Virus record (IMG/VR): IMGVR_UViG_3300047453_000110
Coordinates: 1-64,000 of that record
Length of the DNA: 64,000 bases
Source of the DNA: a virus
Direction: 5' to 3' (one strand)
Below the pieces are notes generated by a model. The model saw only the letters and a program-made list of their open reading frames with translations, was not told the DNA's origin and did no database searches. The translations under genes and the position numbers were made by a program. Shown in pieces: positions 9,702 to 19,500 of this stretch. The stretch's first letter is position 1. Each line of letters opens with the position of its first letter.

Positions 9702-11660
9702 TTAGGCACACCTCAGATAGAGAGTATATACCTCAATTATGTCCGTGTCAGAACCAATCACATCCGCGCCTACAAAATTACCAGTAAAGTTACCAGTCAC
9801 AAAGTCCCTACCATAGTTGCCTGTATAGTTACCAGCGAAATTGCGAGAATAGTTACCCTCAAAGTTACCAATAAACGTTCTTAAATAGTTGCCAGCATAT
9901 TCACCAGCGAAGTCTCTACTGTAGTTGCCTGTGTAGTTCCCTGCGAAGTCTCTTGAATAGTTGCCTGTATAGTTACCAGCAAAGTTTCTGGAATAGTTGC
10001 CTGTGTAGTTGCCTGTATAGTTACCAGCGAAGTCTCTACTGTAGTTGCCTGTGAAGTTGCCTGTGTAGTCACCAGCAAAGTTACGAGAGAAATTGCCAGC
10101 AAAATCGCCAGCAAAGTTGCGAGAGTAATTACCAGTAAAACTAGGAGTCGTTGTAGATGTTCTAGTAGAGTTTGCAGTAGAGTTTCTCGTCGAATTTCGG
10201 GTATATGCGGTAACATCGTTTCTAGTAGAAGTTCTCGTTGAAGTTCTTGTAAATGGAGTGCCGACATAATATGTCGCGACACCGTAAATAATGTTTCCGT
10301 TTGAGAATCGAGCATAACCCCTAGTAAAGTTACCAGCAAAGTTACCAGCAAAGTTACCAACAAACGTTCTACTATAATTACCAGTAAAGTCACCAGTAAA
10401 GTCACCAGTAAAGTCACCCGTAAAATTATCAGTTCTCGTAGAAGTTCTTGTATATGAGGAAGCTCTAGTTCTTGTTGAAGTTCTTGTATATGAGGAAGCT
10501 CTAGTTCTCGTAGAATTTCTTGTATAATCAGCTGAAAATGCGGAAGTTCTAGTTCTTGTTGAAGTTCTTGTATAATCAGCTGAATATGCAGAAGTTCTAG
10601 TTCTCGTATAATCAGCGGAAAACGAAGAAGTTCTAGTTCTCGTATAATCAGCTGAAAATGCGGAAGTTCTAGTTCTCGTATAATTGCCTACATACGTCAG
10701 GCTTCTATATCCAATGACATCAAATGTATAATTAGAAGTTCTCGTCCTTGTGTAGTCAGCGGAATACAAAGAAGTTCTAGTTGTTTGTGATGTTCTAGTC
10801 GAGGCTTGAGGAGCAACCGCCCGTCTTGTATCGGTTGCAGTTCCCATTGCTTTCCAAGTTCCCGTATCAGTCGGTGCGCCTTGAGTCGCACTACGCAACT
10901 GATATGCGCCAATACCATTTGTTGTTGCCATCACATTGGACATGACTGCACGACCAAATGTCTCCCCGATATCAGAGTCATTCATCTCTTGAATGCCTTG
11001 AAATGTGCCTGTCAAACCAGAGGCACGTTTCAATGATACTGGACGTGATTGTGTAGGAATAGATGCACTATCACCCGATGTCACATAGTTCTTCACATAG
11101 AATTTATACGGTGTTTGTGATGACCCAATCGTATCCGCAAAAGCAATTCCATATAGTGTTGTTTCTGTCTGTGTATACTCTGCGCTCGGTGTAGAACCGC
11201 TGAGACCAAGTTTCATAACACCAGCCCATTGATTGTCGGAGTCGAATAGATATTCTTTTAATCTACCCGCAATGGTGTCAACTTCGGACGAATCCATTTC
11301 AGTTAGTTGGTTAGGTGTTCCCGAAACAAATTCAACAGGATAACGTCTATCAGTTGATAAAACAGTCTTACCAGTTTTCTGATAGATGGGTGTATTAGTT
11401 GTTGTGGGAGAACCAGGCGCTGAACCAGTAGAACCTGTGTAAAAAGTATCAGTGTATGTTCCAATAGTATTTGCATTACCAGATGCATCACTGACCGCAT
11501 ATGGAGCTAAACTCAGGTTTGAACCATAATCACCACGGAGGTAGTCTGCAATACGAAGTCCTGCTTGATATGCAACCCATTCCTCATCAGCAGAATCCAT
11601 CTGATGAAGATTACCGTCAATCGCACTCGCACTGTCCAGTCTTAATATAGTTGTTCCCAT
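9702..11660 (-). CDS. Tetrapeptide-repeat fibre protein (short paralogue)
   Basis: This encodes 652 residues. Residues 1-270 form a non-repetitive head (WVAYQAGLRIADYL, GTWKAMGTATDTRR) homologous to the head of the next upstream gene. From about residue 285 the protein consists of four-residue repeats of two kinds: TRTR/TSAF/SADY type, and GNYT/GNYS/RNFA type. A short insert (about residues 450-470) breaks the repeat. The C-terminus ends YTLYLRCA, matching YTLYVKVG in the paralogue. It was probably made by gene duplication. The repeats could form a beta-solenoid or trimeric beta-helix shaft. At least 20 N-x-S/T sequons occur in the repeats. It has the look of a fibre or other virion protein, and the function is inferred. 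Confidence 0.7.
   Translation of the reverse strand: MGTTILRLDSASAIDGNLHQMDSADEEWVAYQAGLRIADYLRGDYGSNLSLAPYAVSDASGNANTIGTYTDTFYTGSTGSAPGSPTTTNTPIYQKTGKTVLSTDRRYPVEFVSGTPNQLTEMDSSEVDTIAGRLKEYLFDSDNQWAGVMKLGLSGSTPSAEYTQTETTLYGIAFADTIGSSQTPYKFYVKNYVTSGDSASIPTQSRPVSLKRASGLTGTFQGIQEMNDSDIGETFGRAVMSNVMATTNGIGAYQLRSATQGAPTDTGTWKAMGTATDTRRAVAPQASTRTSQTTRTSLYSADYTRTRTSNYTFDVIGYRSLTYVGNYTRTRTSAFSADYTRTRTSSFSADYTRTRTSAYSADYTRTSTRTRTSAFSADYTRNSTRTRASSYTRTSTRTRASSYTRTSTRTDNFTGDFTGDFTGDFTGNYSRTFVGNFAGNFAGNFTRGYARFSNGNIIYGVATYYVGTPFTRTSTRTSTRNDVTAYTRNSTRNSTANSTRTSTTTPSFTGNYSRNFAGDFAGNFSRNFAGDYTGNFTGNYSRDFAGNYTGNYTGNYSRNFAGNYTGNYSRDFAGNYTGNYSRDFAGEYAGNYLRTFIGNFEGNYSRNFAGNYTGNYGRDFVTGNFTGNFVGADVIGSDTDIIEVYTLYLRCA
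9770..10790 (-). repeat. 12-bp minisatellite coding for tetrapeptide repeats
   Basis: Degenerate units of 12 bp, on the plus strand like agttgcctgtgt, agttaccagcga and agtctctactgt, run from about 9770 to 10140 and again from 10320 to 10440. Related units such as gaagttctagttctcgt fill 10440-10790. They keep frame and code for GNYT/RNFA and TRTR/TSAY tetrads. Confidence 0.9.
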
Positions 11661-11665
11661 AACGG

Positions 11666-11673
11666 TATTTATC
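11666..11673 (-). promoter_or_regulatory. Near-consensus late promoter box GATAAATA
   Basis: One mismatch from TATAAATA. It contains the TAA stop of the upstream gene and ends exactly 5 nt before the ATG at 11660, the same spacing as the boxes before gp25 and before the gene at 36015. Confidence 0.4.
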
Positions 11674-14600
11674 CAACTTTTACATAGAGTGTATAAGTCT
11701 GAATTGTCGTGTTGGTTGTCCCGATTGCCTCACCAGTATAGTCACCTGTAAAGTTTCTGGAATAGTTACCAATGAAATTACGAGAGAAGTTACCAGTATA
11801 GTCACCCGTATAGTTACCAGTAAAGGTGCGAGAGAAGTTTTCACCAGCTAAATATTCTGATGTTCTTGTTCTACCGTAGTCAGCAGAAAAGTTACTACTT
11901 CGAGTTGCCAAAGACGTTAATACCGATGACCTTGTTGAAGTTCTAATATAAGCTCCATCGAAGTTGGCTGAACCATAGTTACCAGCATAATTCCCCGTAT
12001 AAGTTCCAGCTTTTACTATCCGATAATATTTTTTACCAGACACATCGGTTGTGATTAACGAACCTCTCATAAATGTGTTATAGTTGTAAGTTGGTTGATT
12101 CTCTTGTAAGGTGTTATAGGCAATGCCCGCCGAGTAGAGTGTTGTTATGCTATTATAGTTGCTGGTGTTATATCCCAGAAACTGGCCATCCCACACAACT
12201 TGAATTTTATCGTAAAAGGCATTCGCGTCAACCGCCCAATAGAATTGGCCAGGCGGGCCTAACGGGTTGTTTCCATAGGCACTACCCGAACTTATAGTCG
12301 AATTCCTCAGGTAGTTGCCGATATAACCGCCTGTATAAGTGCCTATATAGTCACCTGTAAAGTTACCAGTATAGTTACCCGTATAGTTACCCTCAAAGTT
12401 TCTACTATAATCACCTGTATAGTTACCAGTAAAGTCTCTACTGAAAGACGCTGGGCGAGTTCTGCTGAAATTTCTTGAATAGTTTCCTACAAAATTTCTA
12501 CTGAAACTGCGTGTATAGTCACCAATATACTGGTAAATTACATCCTGTAATGAAGTTCTTGTGGAGGTTCTAGTTGAATCTCCAGTAGAAGTAGTAGTGG
12601 AGGTTCTGGTTGAATCTCTGGTAAATGAAGAAGTTCTAGTTCTCGTTGATGTTGTGGTATAGTTACCTGTGTAACTGGCGGTCTGTGTGCCAGCCAATTT
12701 AACTCTGTAGTAAATGTAAGCAGGCCCTGTCGCTGAATTTAGGTTACTTAACTTGAATGAATCGCCCGAAGAGAAAGAAAACTCTTGACCAGTAGACGAA
12801 TAAAATGTTCCACTCGAAGATGTGCCATGACTTATCGATTCTGGGTCGCCTTGTCCGCCACTAGAGACCGACATCTGAACTCCATCGACCCATATTTCAA
12901 AGTTTACATATGATGGGCCACTCATTCCACCATATACTTGCGCCCTAGCGATAGCGGTTTCTGCTTCGGTTTTGTAATTCCAAATACTGTCATCACTCGC
13001 AAAACCCTGTGATGGAATGGCGGATACTGGGTCGGTTTCGGATACAGTTGATGTTCTCAAAAAGTCACCAACAAAGTTACCTGCGAAGTTCCGAGCAAAG
13101 TTGCCCTCAAAGTTACCTGTGAAGTTCTGAACAAAATTACCCTCAAAGTTACCAGCGTAATTACCCAAGAACGAGCGAGTAAAAGTTGAGAAGCGGTTTC
13201 TGGTATAATTTGAAATATATTCAGAACTTCGTGTCCTATCAAACTCACCAGTATAATTACCAATAAAACCAACAGAATAGTTACTAGTTCGAGTTCTATC
13301 ATATGTTTCAGAGAAGACCGTAGTATATTCCGATGTTCTTAGGTTTGTGTATGTTGATACACGGGTTCTTGTATAGTTTGTGTCAACAATTGATTTTCTT
13401 GTATCTGTTGCAGTTCCTTTAGTAATCCAGTTACCCGTATAACCCTGAGTGGTTGGATTACCTTCAGTGGCAGAAAAAATCTTAATTGAACCAATCGCAT
13501 CAGAATCAGATGAAATATGGTTGCGAGCTCGCGTCCCAATCGTTTCGTCTAATTTATCAGAGTCAGCAATTTGAAAACCCTGAAAGTCATTCTTAAATAT
13601 AAGACTAATTTCGTCTGCGGAGTCAGCGCCGATAGGTTGATATGAACCTCCACTTTTATGAAACGGGCCAAACTCACCACCAATTCTACCATTCCAAACA
13701 GAAACTGCACTTAACCCTTGAAGGATTTCCCTTGTTGCACTATCTGGTATCGGTTGTTCTGCGGCAGTAGTCGAAGAAGTAGCTCGGGAACGAAGAAAGT
13801 TTACGCCTGGTCGAAGGAATACTTCAGTCGCAAGGTTAGTGCTTTCGATTGTATCTTCTGTAGGAAATAACTTAGTTGTATTGCCAGAACTAGGAAAACT
13901 GGTTGTCCCCATGGCATAAACTTGAAATTCTGTATCACTATCAAAATTAAATTGTATAGTCCACTTACCATCACTCTCAACATGTTTTTGCATTAATGCA
14001 TTTGTAGCAGCGTGAGTCGCACGAGAAGAACCAAATCTTGCAGAGTCCGCTAGGTCTATACGACCTTTGATGCCGACCCACTTTTGTGGTAGTGAACCAA
14101 TTCTATCACCAAGTGTATCACCTACACTATCTTTATGAACATGAAAAGTAGAACTAGTTGAAAGTTTACTATTGTTATATTCCGCGCCAGTCGCATCGAC
14201 GCCATGAACTCGTGGAGCGGTTAAGTATGACGTTTTTTGTTTTCCCTTTATTGAGAAACGAGTATAACCTTCACCATTGATAGTTGTATCGCTAAATGTG
14301 TTCTTATATCTACCCCATATTGTATCATTCCATTCAGCGCTCAAACCAATGTCAAGATACGATGACCCAGCAACCCAACCCGAATCAGTTTGTAAATTTT
14401 TAAGAGAAAAACCGACTCTGTTAGTTGTAGATTTTGGATATATTGTGCTTGGTGTAGGGGGAAATCTTCTACCACTAGTTTTTGGTAAATCACTGTCTCG
14501 ACCCACAAATTGAAGTTCCCCATCAATTCTTACTTCTGCGCTATCAGGGTTATATTTCATAGTGAATGGTTTTGCACTGTCAGAAGGAACACCAATACCA

Positions 14601-15205
14601 GTCATATCAATCTTTTGAAAGATACTATATGATATATCACTATCCGTGGCAGAGTCCGTTGTTCTTGTATCTGAGAAGAAATTTGGTAGGATGTTTGACC
14701 ATCCACCATTCGCAGAATCAAAGTCTGTTACTTCTGACGCAAGACGAACAGAACCCGCATAGTCGTATTTGTAGATGCGAGAAACAATTTCGTTGTTTAC
14801 AACGTTCCAATCACTGTCAGAGAAAGCTACAAGTTTCTGTTGTGATGCACTATCAGTTTGATAAAAAAGATTCGCATAGTTTGAATCATTGTATGTTTCT
14901 AATGAACCCTCACCATCTGTTCCGACATTTCGGTAGATATTACTACTAATTGAAGTGACAGATAGAAGTGACGTGTCACCACCAGTTCCTGTTGCGGAAT
15001 CGTATACTGTATTGGTCAGAGTTCCTACATCAAAGACGTTCCGTCCTCCAGCGTGGAATCTTGTAAGAGCAACTATATCAGAACTATCAGATTGTCTGAG
15101 TTGTAGTCCAGCTCGGTATGCTAAGAAATCGTAATCATCACTATCGAAGCTTTGAAGTCCAGCACTATCCTTTAGTTTTAGTGGAACGCTAACGCCCATT
15201 TTCAC
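11669..15205 (-). CDS. Tetrapeptide-repeat fibre protein (long paralogue)
   Basis: This encodes 1178 residues. A head of about 620 residues (FLAYRAGLQLRQ near the start) shares its beginning and the GNWITKGTATDTRK junction with the shorter paralogue downstream. The rest is made of TRTR/TSxY and GNYT/RNFA tetrads interrupted by two inserted domains at DNA positions of about 12680-13050 and 12005-12300. Both inserts end in a similar strand (YYRVKLAGT and YYRIVKAGT) before the repeat resumes, so they look like members of one domain family. It is Asp-Ser rich, like other tail proteins here. It is probably a fibre whose inserts could contact the receptor. Nothing in it matches a named Pfam family that I can recall. 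Confidence 0.7.
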   Translation of the reverse strand: MKMGVSVPLKLKDSAGLQSFDSDDYDFLAYRAGLQLRQSDSSDIVALTRFHAGGRNVFDVGTLTNTVYDSATGTGGDTSLLSVTSISSNIYRNVGTDGEGSLETYNDSNYANLFYQTDSASQQKLVAFSDSDWNVVNNEIVSRIYKYDYAGSVRLASEVTDFDSANGGWSNILPNFFSDTRTTDSATDSDISYSIFQKIDMTGIGVPSDSAKPFTMKYNPDSAEVRIDGELQFVGRDSDLPKTSGRRFPPTPSTIYPKSTTNRVGFSLKNLQTDSGWVAGSSYLDIGLSAEWNDTIWGRYKNTFSDTTINGEGYTRFSIKGKQKTSYLTAPRVHGVDATGAEYNNSKLSTSSTFHVHKDSVGDTLGDRIGSLPQKWVGIKGRIDLADSARFGSSRATHAATNALMQKHVESDGKWTIQFNFDSDTEFQVYAMGTTSFPSSGNTTKLFPTEDTIESTNLATEVFLRPGVNFLRSRATSSTTAAEQPIPDSATREILQGLSAVSVWNGRIGGEFGPFHKSGGSYQPIGADSADEISLIFKNDFQGFQIADSDKLDETIGTRARNHISSDSDAIGSIKIFSATEGNPTTQGYTGNWITKGTATDTRKSIVDTNYTRTRVSTYTNLRTSEYTTVFSETYDRTRTSNYSVGFIGNYTGEFDRTRSSEYISNYTRNRFSTFTRSFLGNYAGNFEGNFVQNFTGNFEGNFARNFAGNFVGDFLRTSTVSETDPVSAIPSQGFASDDSIWNYKTEAETAIARAQVYGGMSGPSYVNFEIWVDGVQMSVSSGGQGDPESISHGTSSSGTFYSSTGQEFSFSSGDSFKLSNLNSATGPAYIYYRVKLAGTQTASYTGNYTTTSTRTRTSSFTRDSTRTSTTTSTGDSTRTSTRTSLQDVIYQYIGDYTRSFSRNFVGNYSRNFSRTRPASFSRDFTGNYTGDYSRNFEGNYTGNYTGNFTGDYIGTYTGGYIGNYLRNSTISSGSAYGNNPLGPPGQFYWAVDANAFYDKIQVVWDGQFLGYNTSNYNSITTLYSAGIAYNTLQENQPTYNYNTFMRGSLITTDVSGKKYYRIVKAGTYTGNYAGNYGSANFDGAYIRTSTRSSVLTSLATRSSNFSADYGRTRTSEYLAGENFSRTFTGNYTGDYTGNFSRNFIGNYSRNFTGDYTGEAIGTTNTTIQTYTLYVKVG
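11740..13320 (-). repeat. 12-bp coding repeats in long paralogue
   Basis: Blocks of 12-bp units coding for GNY/F tetrads lie at about 11740-11850, 12300-12530 and 13060-13180, with TRTR-type units at 12540-12660 and 13190-13390. They flank the two inserted domains. Confidence 0.85.
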
Positions 15206-15210
15206 TGTCC

Positions 15211-16323
15211 TTAATTTAGTTGTGTGCCAGTTTCATCATAGATTTTTGGTGTATCTGCCCTTAGTGCGTTAAGTGCGTTTACAACTGTAATTCTTTCATT
15301 ACCAACAAATCCATCAGAATCCAACAATCTTAGACTACCGATTGTATTGCTATTTAGACTTGAACTTGAGTCCAATAAAGCAAGGTCTTGTGATAATGAG
15401 TTGATTGCAGTTGTAAGGTTTGTTTTATCATCAATATCTGCATCAAATGAAAGGCTACCCAGTGCGCTATCTAATTTTTCGAATGACCCAAAGATATTAT
15501 CTGCGACTAGGTGATTGTTGTTGCCGTTAGAATCAATTGCGATGTCTGCGAACAATTCGTTAACTGCACCCGCGATAGTCTGTGCAGTGGTGTTGAGTGA
15601 TGCGCTACCGATTTCAGCGTCAAGTTCATTAATACCGCCAACGACTGTCTGTGCGGTAGTTGTGAGTGATGCACTACCAATCTCTGCATCAAGTTCGTTT
15701 ACTGCATCGGATAATGTGGTTGCAGTAGTCGTTAATGCTTGAGCAGGTTCAACCTTTGTGTTGAGTGTATCAATCTCTGCTTCCAGTTCTGCAATCGCAC
15801 CACTTACCGTAGAGGCAGTAGTTCCCATTGCACCCGCAGTGATTGTTCCCAGTTCTGCGTCCAGTTCGTTGATTGCTTCCTTTACCTCACCCGCAGATGT
15901 GGTAAGTGCAGCATCACCGATTGAATCGTGAAGTTCGTTGATTGCTTCCTTGACTTCTTTATTGAGTGTCGTAAGTGTTGCGTCACCCAAAGAGTCGTGG
16001 AGTTCGTTAATCGCACCCGTAAGAGTTTTTGCAAGGGTAGTGAGTGTTGTGTGCGGTCTTGCACCAATGTCACTGTCGAGTTCTACTATAGCAGCCGTTA
16101 AGTCAGTCGCAGTCAGACCACCCGATGCTAGGTCAGTAGCAACGAGGTTATTAGAAGTTCCTCTAACAGCAACTTCTAATTCGTTGATTGCAGCGACAGC
16201 GCTTGAATCTTCATTTGTGTTCAATCGTCCTGTCGCACCCAAATCTAAAGAGATGGTATTGACACCATCTACCAATTGACTAAAGGTATCTGTAATCAGT
16301 GTTTGGGTCGGTTTATTTGTCAT
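15211..16323 (-). CDS. Fibre/structural protein with INELDAEIG repeats
   Basis: This encodes 370 residues. The centre has about eight repeats of roughly 23 residues, each built as (A/G)INELDAEIGSASL followed by a Thr/Ala-rich stretch such as TTTAQTVVGG. The DNA shows a 69-bp period, clearest between 15540 and 15760. Helical NEL-D-EI heptads separated by turns suggest a trimeric coiled-coil or mixed shaft. The same type of repeat is known from structural proteins of marine T4-like phages. It ends 5 bp before the long tetrapeptide-repeat gene and touches the 69-residue gene upstream. It is probably a tail fibre or fibre connector. Confidence 0.65.
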   Translation of the reverse strand: MTNKPTQTLITDTFSQLVDGVNTISLDLGATGRLNTNEDSSAVAAINELEVAVRGTSNNLVATDLASGGLTATDLTAAIVELDSDIGARPHTTLTTLAKTLTGAINELHDSLGDATLTTLNKEVKEAINELHDSIGDAALTTSAGEVKEAINELDAELGTITAGAMGTTASTVSGAIAELEAEIDTLNTKVEPAQALTTTATTLSDAVNELDAEIGSASLTTTAQTVVGGINELDAEIGSASLNTTAQTIAGAVNELFADIAIDSNGNNNHLVADNIFGSFEKLDSALGSLSFDADIDDKTNLTTAINSLSQDLALLDSSSSLNSNTIGSLRLLDSDGFVGNERITVVNALNALRADTPKIYDETGTQLN

Positions 16324-16532
16324 TACAGTTTCTCTACTAATTTAGTGAGGAGTTCTTTTATTTCACCAACTTCATTCTTTAATTCTTGGAACTCCACATC
16401 CTTTTGTTTTCTTTTTTTCTTTGCTTCGCGGGCTTTGGATATCTCTTCCTTATTTATATTAACGATTCCCCCTGTTTCTGGGTCTCTTGCGAGACTGGAG
16501 TTGCCGTCAACTATAATATATTCTTTCTTCAT
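16323..16532 (-). CDS. Small coiled-coil protein, 69 aa
   Basis: A short protein beginning MKKEYIIVDGNSSLARDPET, with a small beta-like head followed by a Lys/Glu-rich helix (about residues 30-69, EFQELKNEVGEIKELLTKL) that fits heptad spacing. It shares one base with the stop of the upstream structural gene and one with the start of the next, so it is embedded in the structural operon. I recall similar small proteins next to structural genes in marine T4-like phages, without a known role. It may be a trimerisation or assembly factor for the fibres. Confidence 0.6.
   Translation of the reverse strand: MKKEYIIVDGNSSLARDPETGGIVNINKEEISKAREAKKKRKQKDVEFQELKNEVGEIKELLTKLVEKL
16451..16458 (-). promoter_or_regulatory. 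Late promoter box inside upstream gene
   Basis: An exact TATAAATA on the minus strand lies inside the 69-residue gene, 128 bp before the start of the INELDAEIG-repeat gene at 16323. It may be an internal late promoter, but it lies in coding sequence and could be chance. Confidence 0.4.
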
Positions 16533-19500
16533 TATACTGCCAGTGCGATGCCTCTCAAGTCTTTTACTACAGGTGGTTTAGATTGATTGCTTGTCGTAAA
16601 TACAAGTTTCAATTGATATTGGGTGAATGAGTTTACATCACCACCGTCACCACCAATCAGATAACGATACTCACGGAAGTTATTTTCGTCTGGAGCAATC
16701 GTTGTTTCTGATGACTGAAGTGTCCAGTCCACATCAAAGATACTGTCACCATCGTTTGCGACTCTGTAATACAATTCAAGTTCTGCACCACTTGGTCTAA
16801 TAGCAGAAAGAATAACTTTCAGACCGACAGCATCTTCCTCAAGAGTCTGAACTGAAGTGTGGTGTTTCGATAGTGAAGAACCACCAACAGCATCTGTCTC
16901 AGGAGCATATGACAACGGAACATTGAATCCAGTCGCAGAACTAGAGGCTTGTCTGTCAATAAGATTTGTGGTAGTTGTCAATGATGTTCTCTGTGCATCA
17001 ATCATTGGTGACACATCTGAACGAGACGTTCCCAAGTCTACCTTGAAGGTAACTGAACGTTCTCCATTGAGTTGAGTCACGCCTGATTCGTTTGCAGCCT
17101 TGGCAATCAATCGAGGTCTTGGGAATAGATTTTCGTCACCAATCTGAATATCACCTGAGTAATTTGGGTCTTTCTGATAACGAGTTTCTGACCCTGCCAG
17201 AGAACTACCTGTAGTGAACTTAACACCATATGAGAGGGTTGTATCATCTGGAAGAATAGTTGAGAAGTTCGGAATCGCAACATCGAAGTTGAGTTGTTGG
17301 TCTACAACAATTTCGCTACCGCCGAAACGACCGGCAGATGTTGATACACTGTCGGCTTCAAACCTCAGACCAAACCCATCTACCGCAGCTACGGGTTTTT
17401 CACCCATAATAGATGAACCAAGAATACCGTTATATCTCGTTGCGGAGTCCAGTCCAGTAATATTAATTGTATCAGTATCACTGTAACCGTGATTCGGGAA
17501 CAACATAGTAACTGTCGCATCTCCACTGTCCGTGAAGAAAGGATTGTCTTCAAGAATTTCATCAGGAACATCTGCGTTTTCAAATACCGCATACCCACCA
17601 GCAGTATTGAAGTCTGCTTGATAGATTTTGAATGCAAGGTCTTTTGTTTGGTCAGGTGTCCAAGTTGAACCGTTTTGTGATTTGAACAATGAACCCAGTG
17701 AAGGTTGACGGTTCACACGTTTCTCAGTTGAACCCAACTCAAACGCATAGGTCTCTGCGACATATGCTTCATAGTCTTTCGACTCTGCCAGTAGAACGAT
17801 TGCATATTCTGTATTCGGATTGAGGAATACTGGTTCGTCAAACTCAAAGGTTGTAGGTGCAGCAATGGCGGCCGCTTGTGTCTGTGACCCAGCAAGACTC
17901 ACTTCCGATGGAGTCAAGAACTTGATTGCATTCGAGATGATGTCGGTTGCGGATGGTTGACCATTTACAACAGGACGAATCTGCATCTCAACAGGTATCT
18001 TCGAATCTTTTGCTTTGAAGAACACATCGACTTTGGTTACGAACATACCCGATGGTTTGGTCACACGGAAGGTCTGTGCGAGTGGGTCACGTCTGGTAAC
18101 CTCTGTCCAACGCCTTCTACGAACCTGAGTGATACGAGTAGATGTAATTGTTTGTTGTCTTGTGTCCAAAGTTCCTTGTGATATGTAGTTTGCAGCTGCT
18201 CTAGACAGTGCATTGGCATCATTGTTTACACTAACATCTAAGAGTTTAAACTCTCTTGTGCCACCACGGAATCTGAAATCAGTTTTAGATGGTAAGAAGA
18301 ACGAACCTTCAATCACACCATCACTGTTAGATTCTAAATCGGTTGAACCTTGTGGGTGTGCAGAACTATTACGATATCTGTTACCATAAGATAGACTACT
18401 ACCTGAAGCATATCTAGAGAATGTTTCCTCTCGACAATATGCACTCACATCTCTTCCATCAAAGAATGGGAAGTAACGAGTGTTTGGACGCATACCTTCT
18501 GCACGGAACATAATCTTACGAGACCGCATGAATGGCAGGAATGTCAGAGAGACAGTTCTGTCACCTGTTACCTTACGAACAGTTCTTGTTCCAACAACAA
18601 CTCTTTGTTCAAAAGTTGTTTGTTGCCATCTTCGACTTAAACGTCTCGTTCCTGTTCTACGAACACCATTACTATTCCATGTAGAAACGCCTGACCAACC
18701 ACCAAATAGGTTAAATCCTCTAAAGATGCCAAAACCAAAGATAGGGGCGCGCCAGAACGGAGTCCATCTCCATTGATTGAAACCACGTCTTCTTGCCGTG
18801 CCTGCTCTCAGTCTACCCTGATTTATAGTTCCGAGGTCTTCCTCAGCTGTTCTGTTAATAACATTTGCAGGAATATATTTGGTCTGAACCCACTCATCAG
18901 AAGCAGGAGAAAGTGTAACACTACCCTCACCAGTAATAACTGCGAATGGGTTTACGTTTTCGAAACCAGAGATTGTTGTCTGAGAAATCGCAACACTTTC
19001 TGTGTAATTCAGATAAACATTGTCACCCTTCAGAATTGTGTTGTTTGATTTTGAATGGTCATAAACAAGAGCGATATTATTGTCATCTGTTTGACAACTC
19101 AGAACACCTAATGATGGGTCAATTGCAGCCCGTTGTTCTTCGTTTTCTGTATCTGTGAATGAACGGTCAGCAAAGTTGTCTACAAAGAAACCTGATTTAC
19201 TGCGTGGGTTACCCGCAGAGTCGAGAACCAACAATGAAGATGTGTCAACCTCGAGCAGAGACAATGAAGTCACCTCTTCTAGTTTATCGACACGTTTCTC
19301 TAGATTGTTGATGTCTGCCATCGTAAATCTTTTTGCTTCAAGTGGAGTTGTGTTGACATCTGAGTCACTCAGACCATATGCATTATGTTCCAACAAGAAG
19401 AGACCTAAAGTGTTCTCTGGTGTATCTGGGAACTGGGCATCAAACCCTGCTTCACCAGTAATATTTTTTACTGTTCCATCGGTTGAAATGACAATCTTAT

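Noticed and set aside
9881-10417. 178-residue frame rich in Leu, Thr and Val repeats
   Set aside because: An out-of-frame reading of the 12-bp repeats. The repeats are multiples of three, so every frame stays open. Only the 652-residue frame has a sensible non-repetitive head and end.
9770-10790. Possible CRISPR array
   Set aside because: The repeats are 12 bp, contiguous and coding, without spacers or cas genes.
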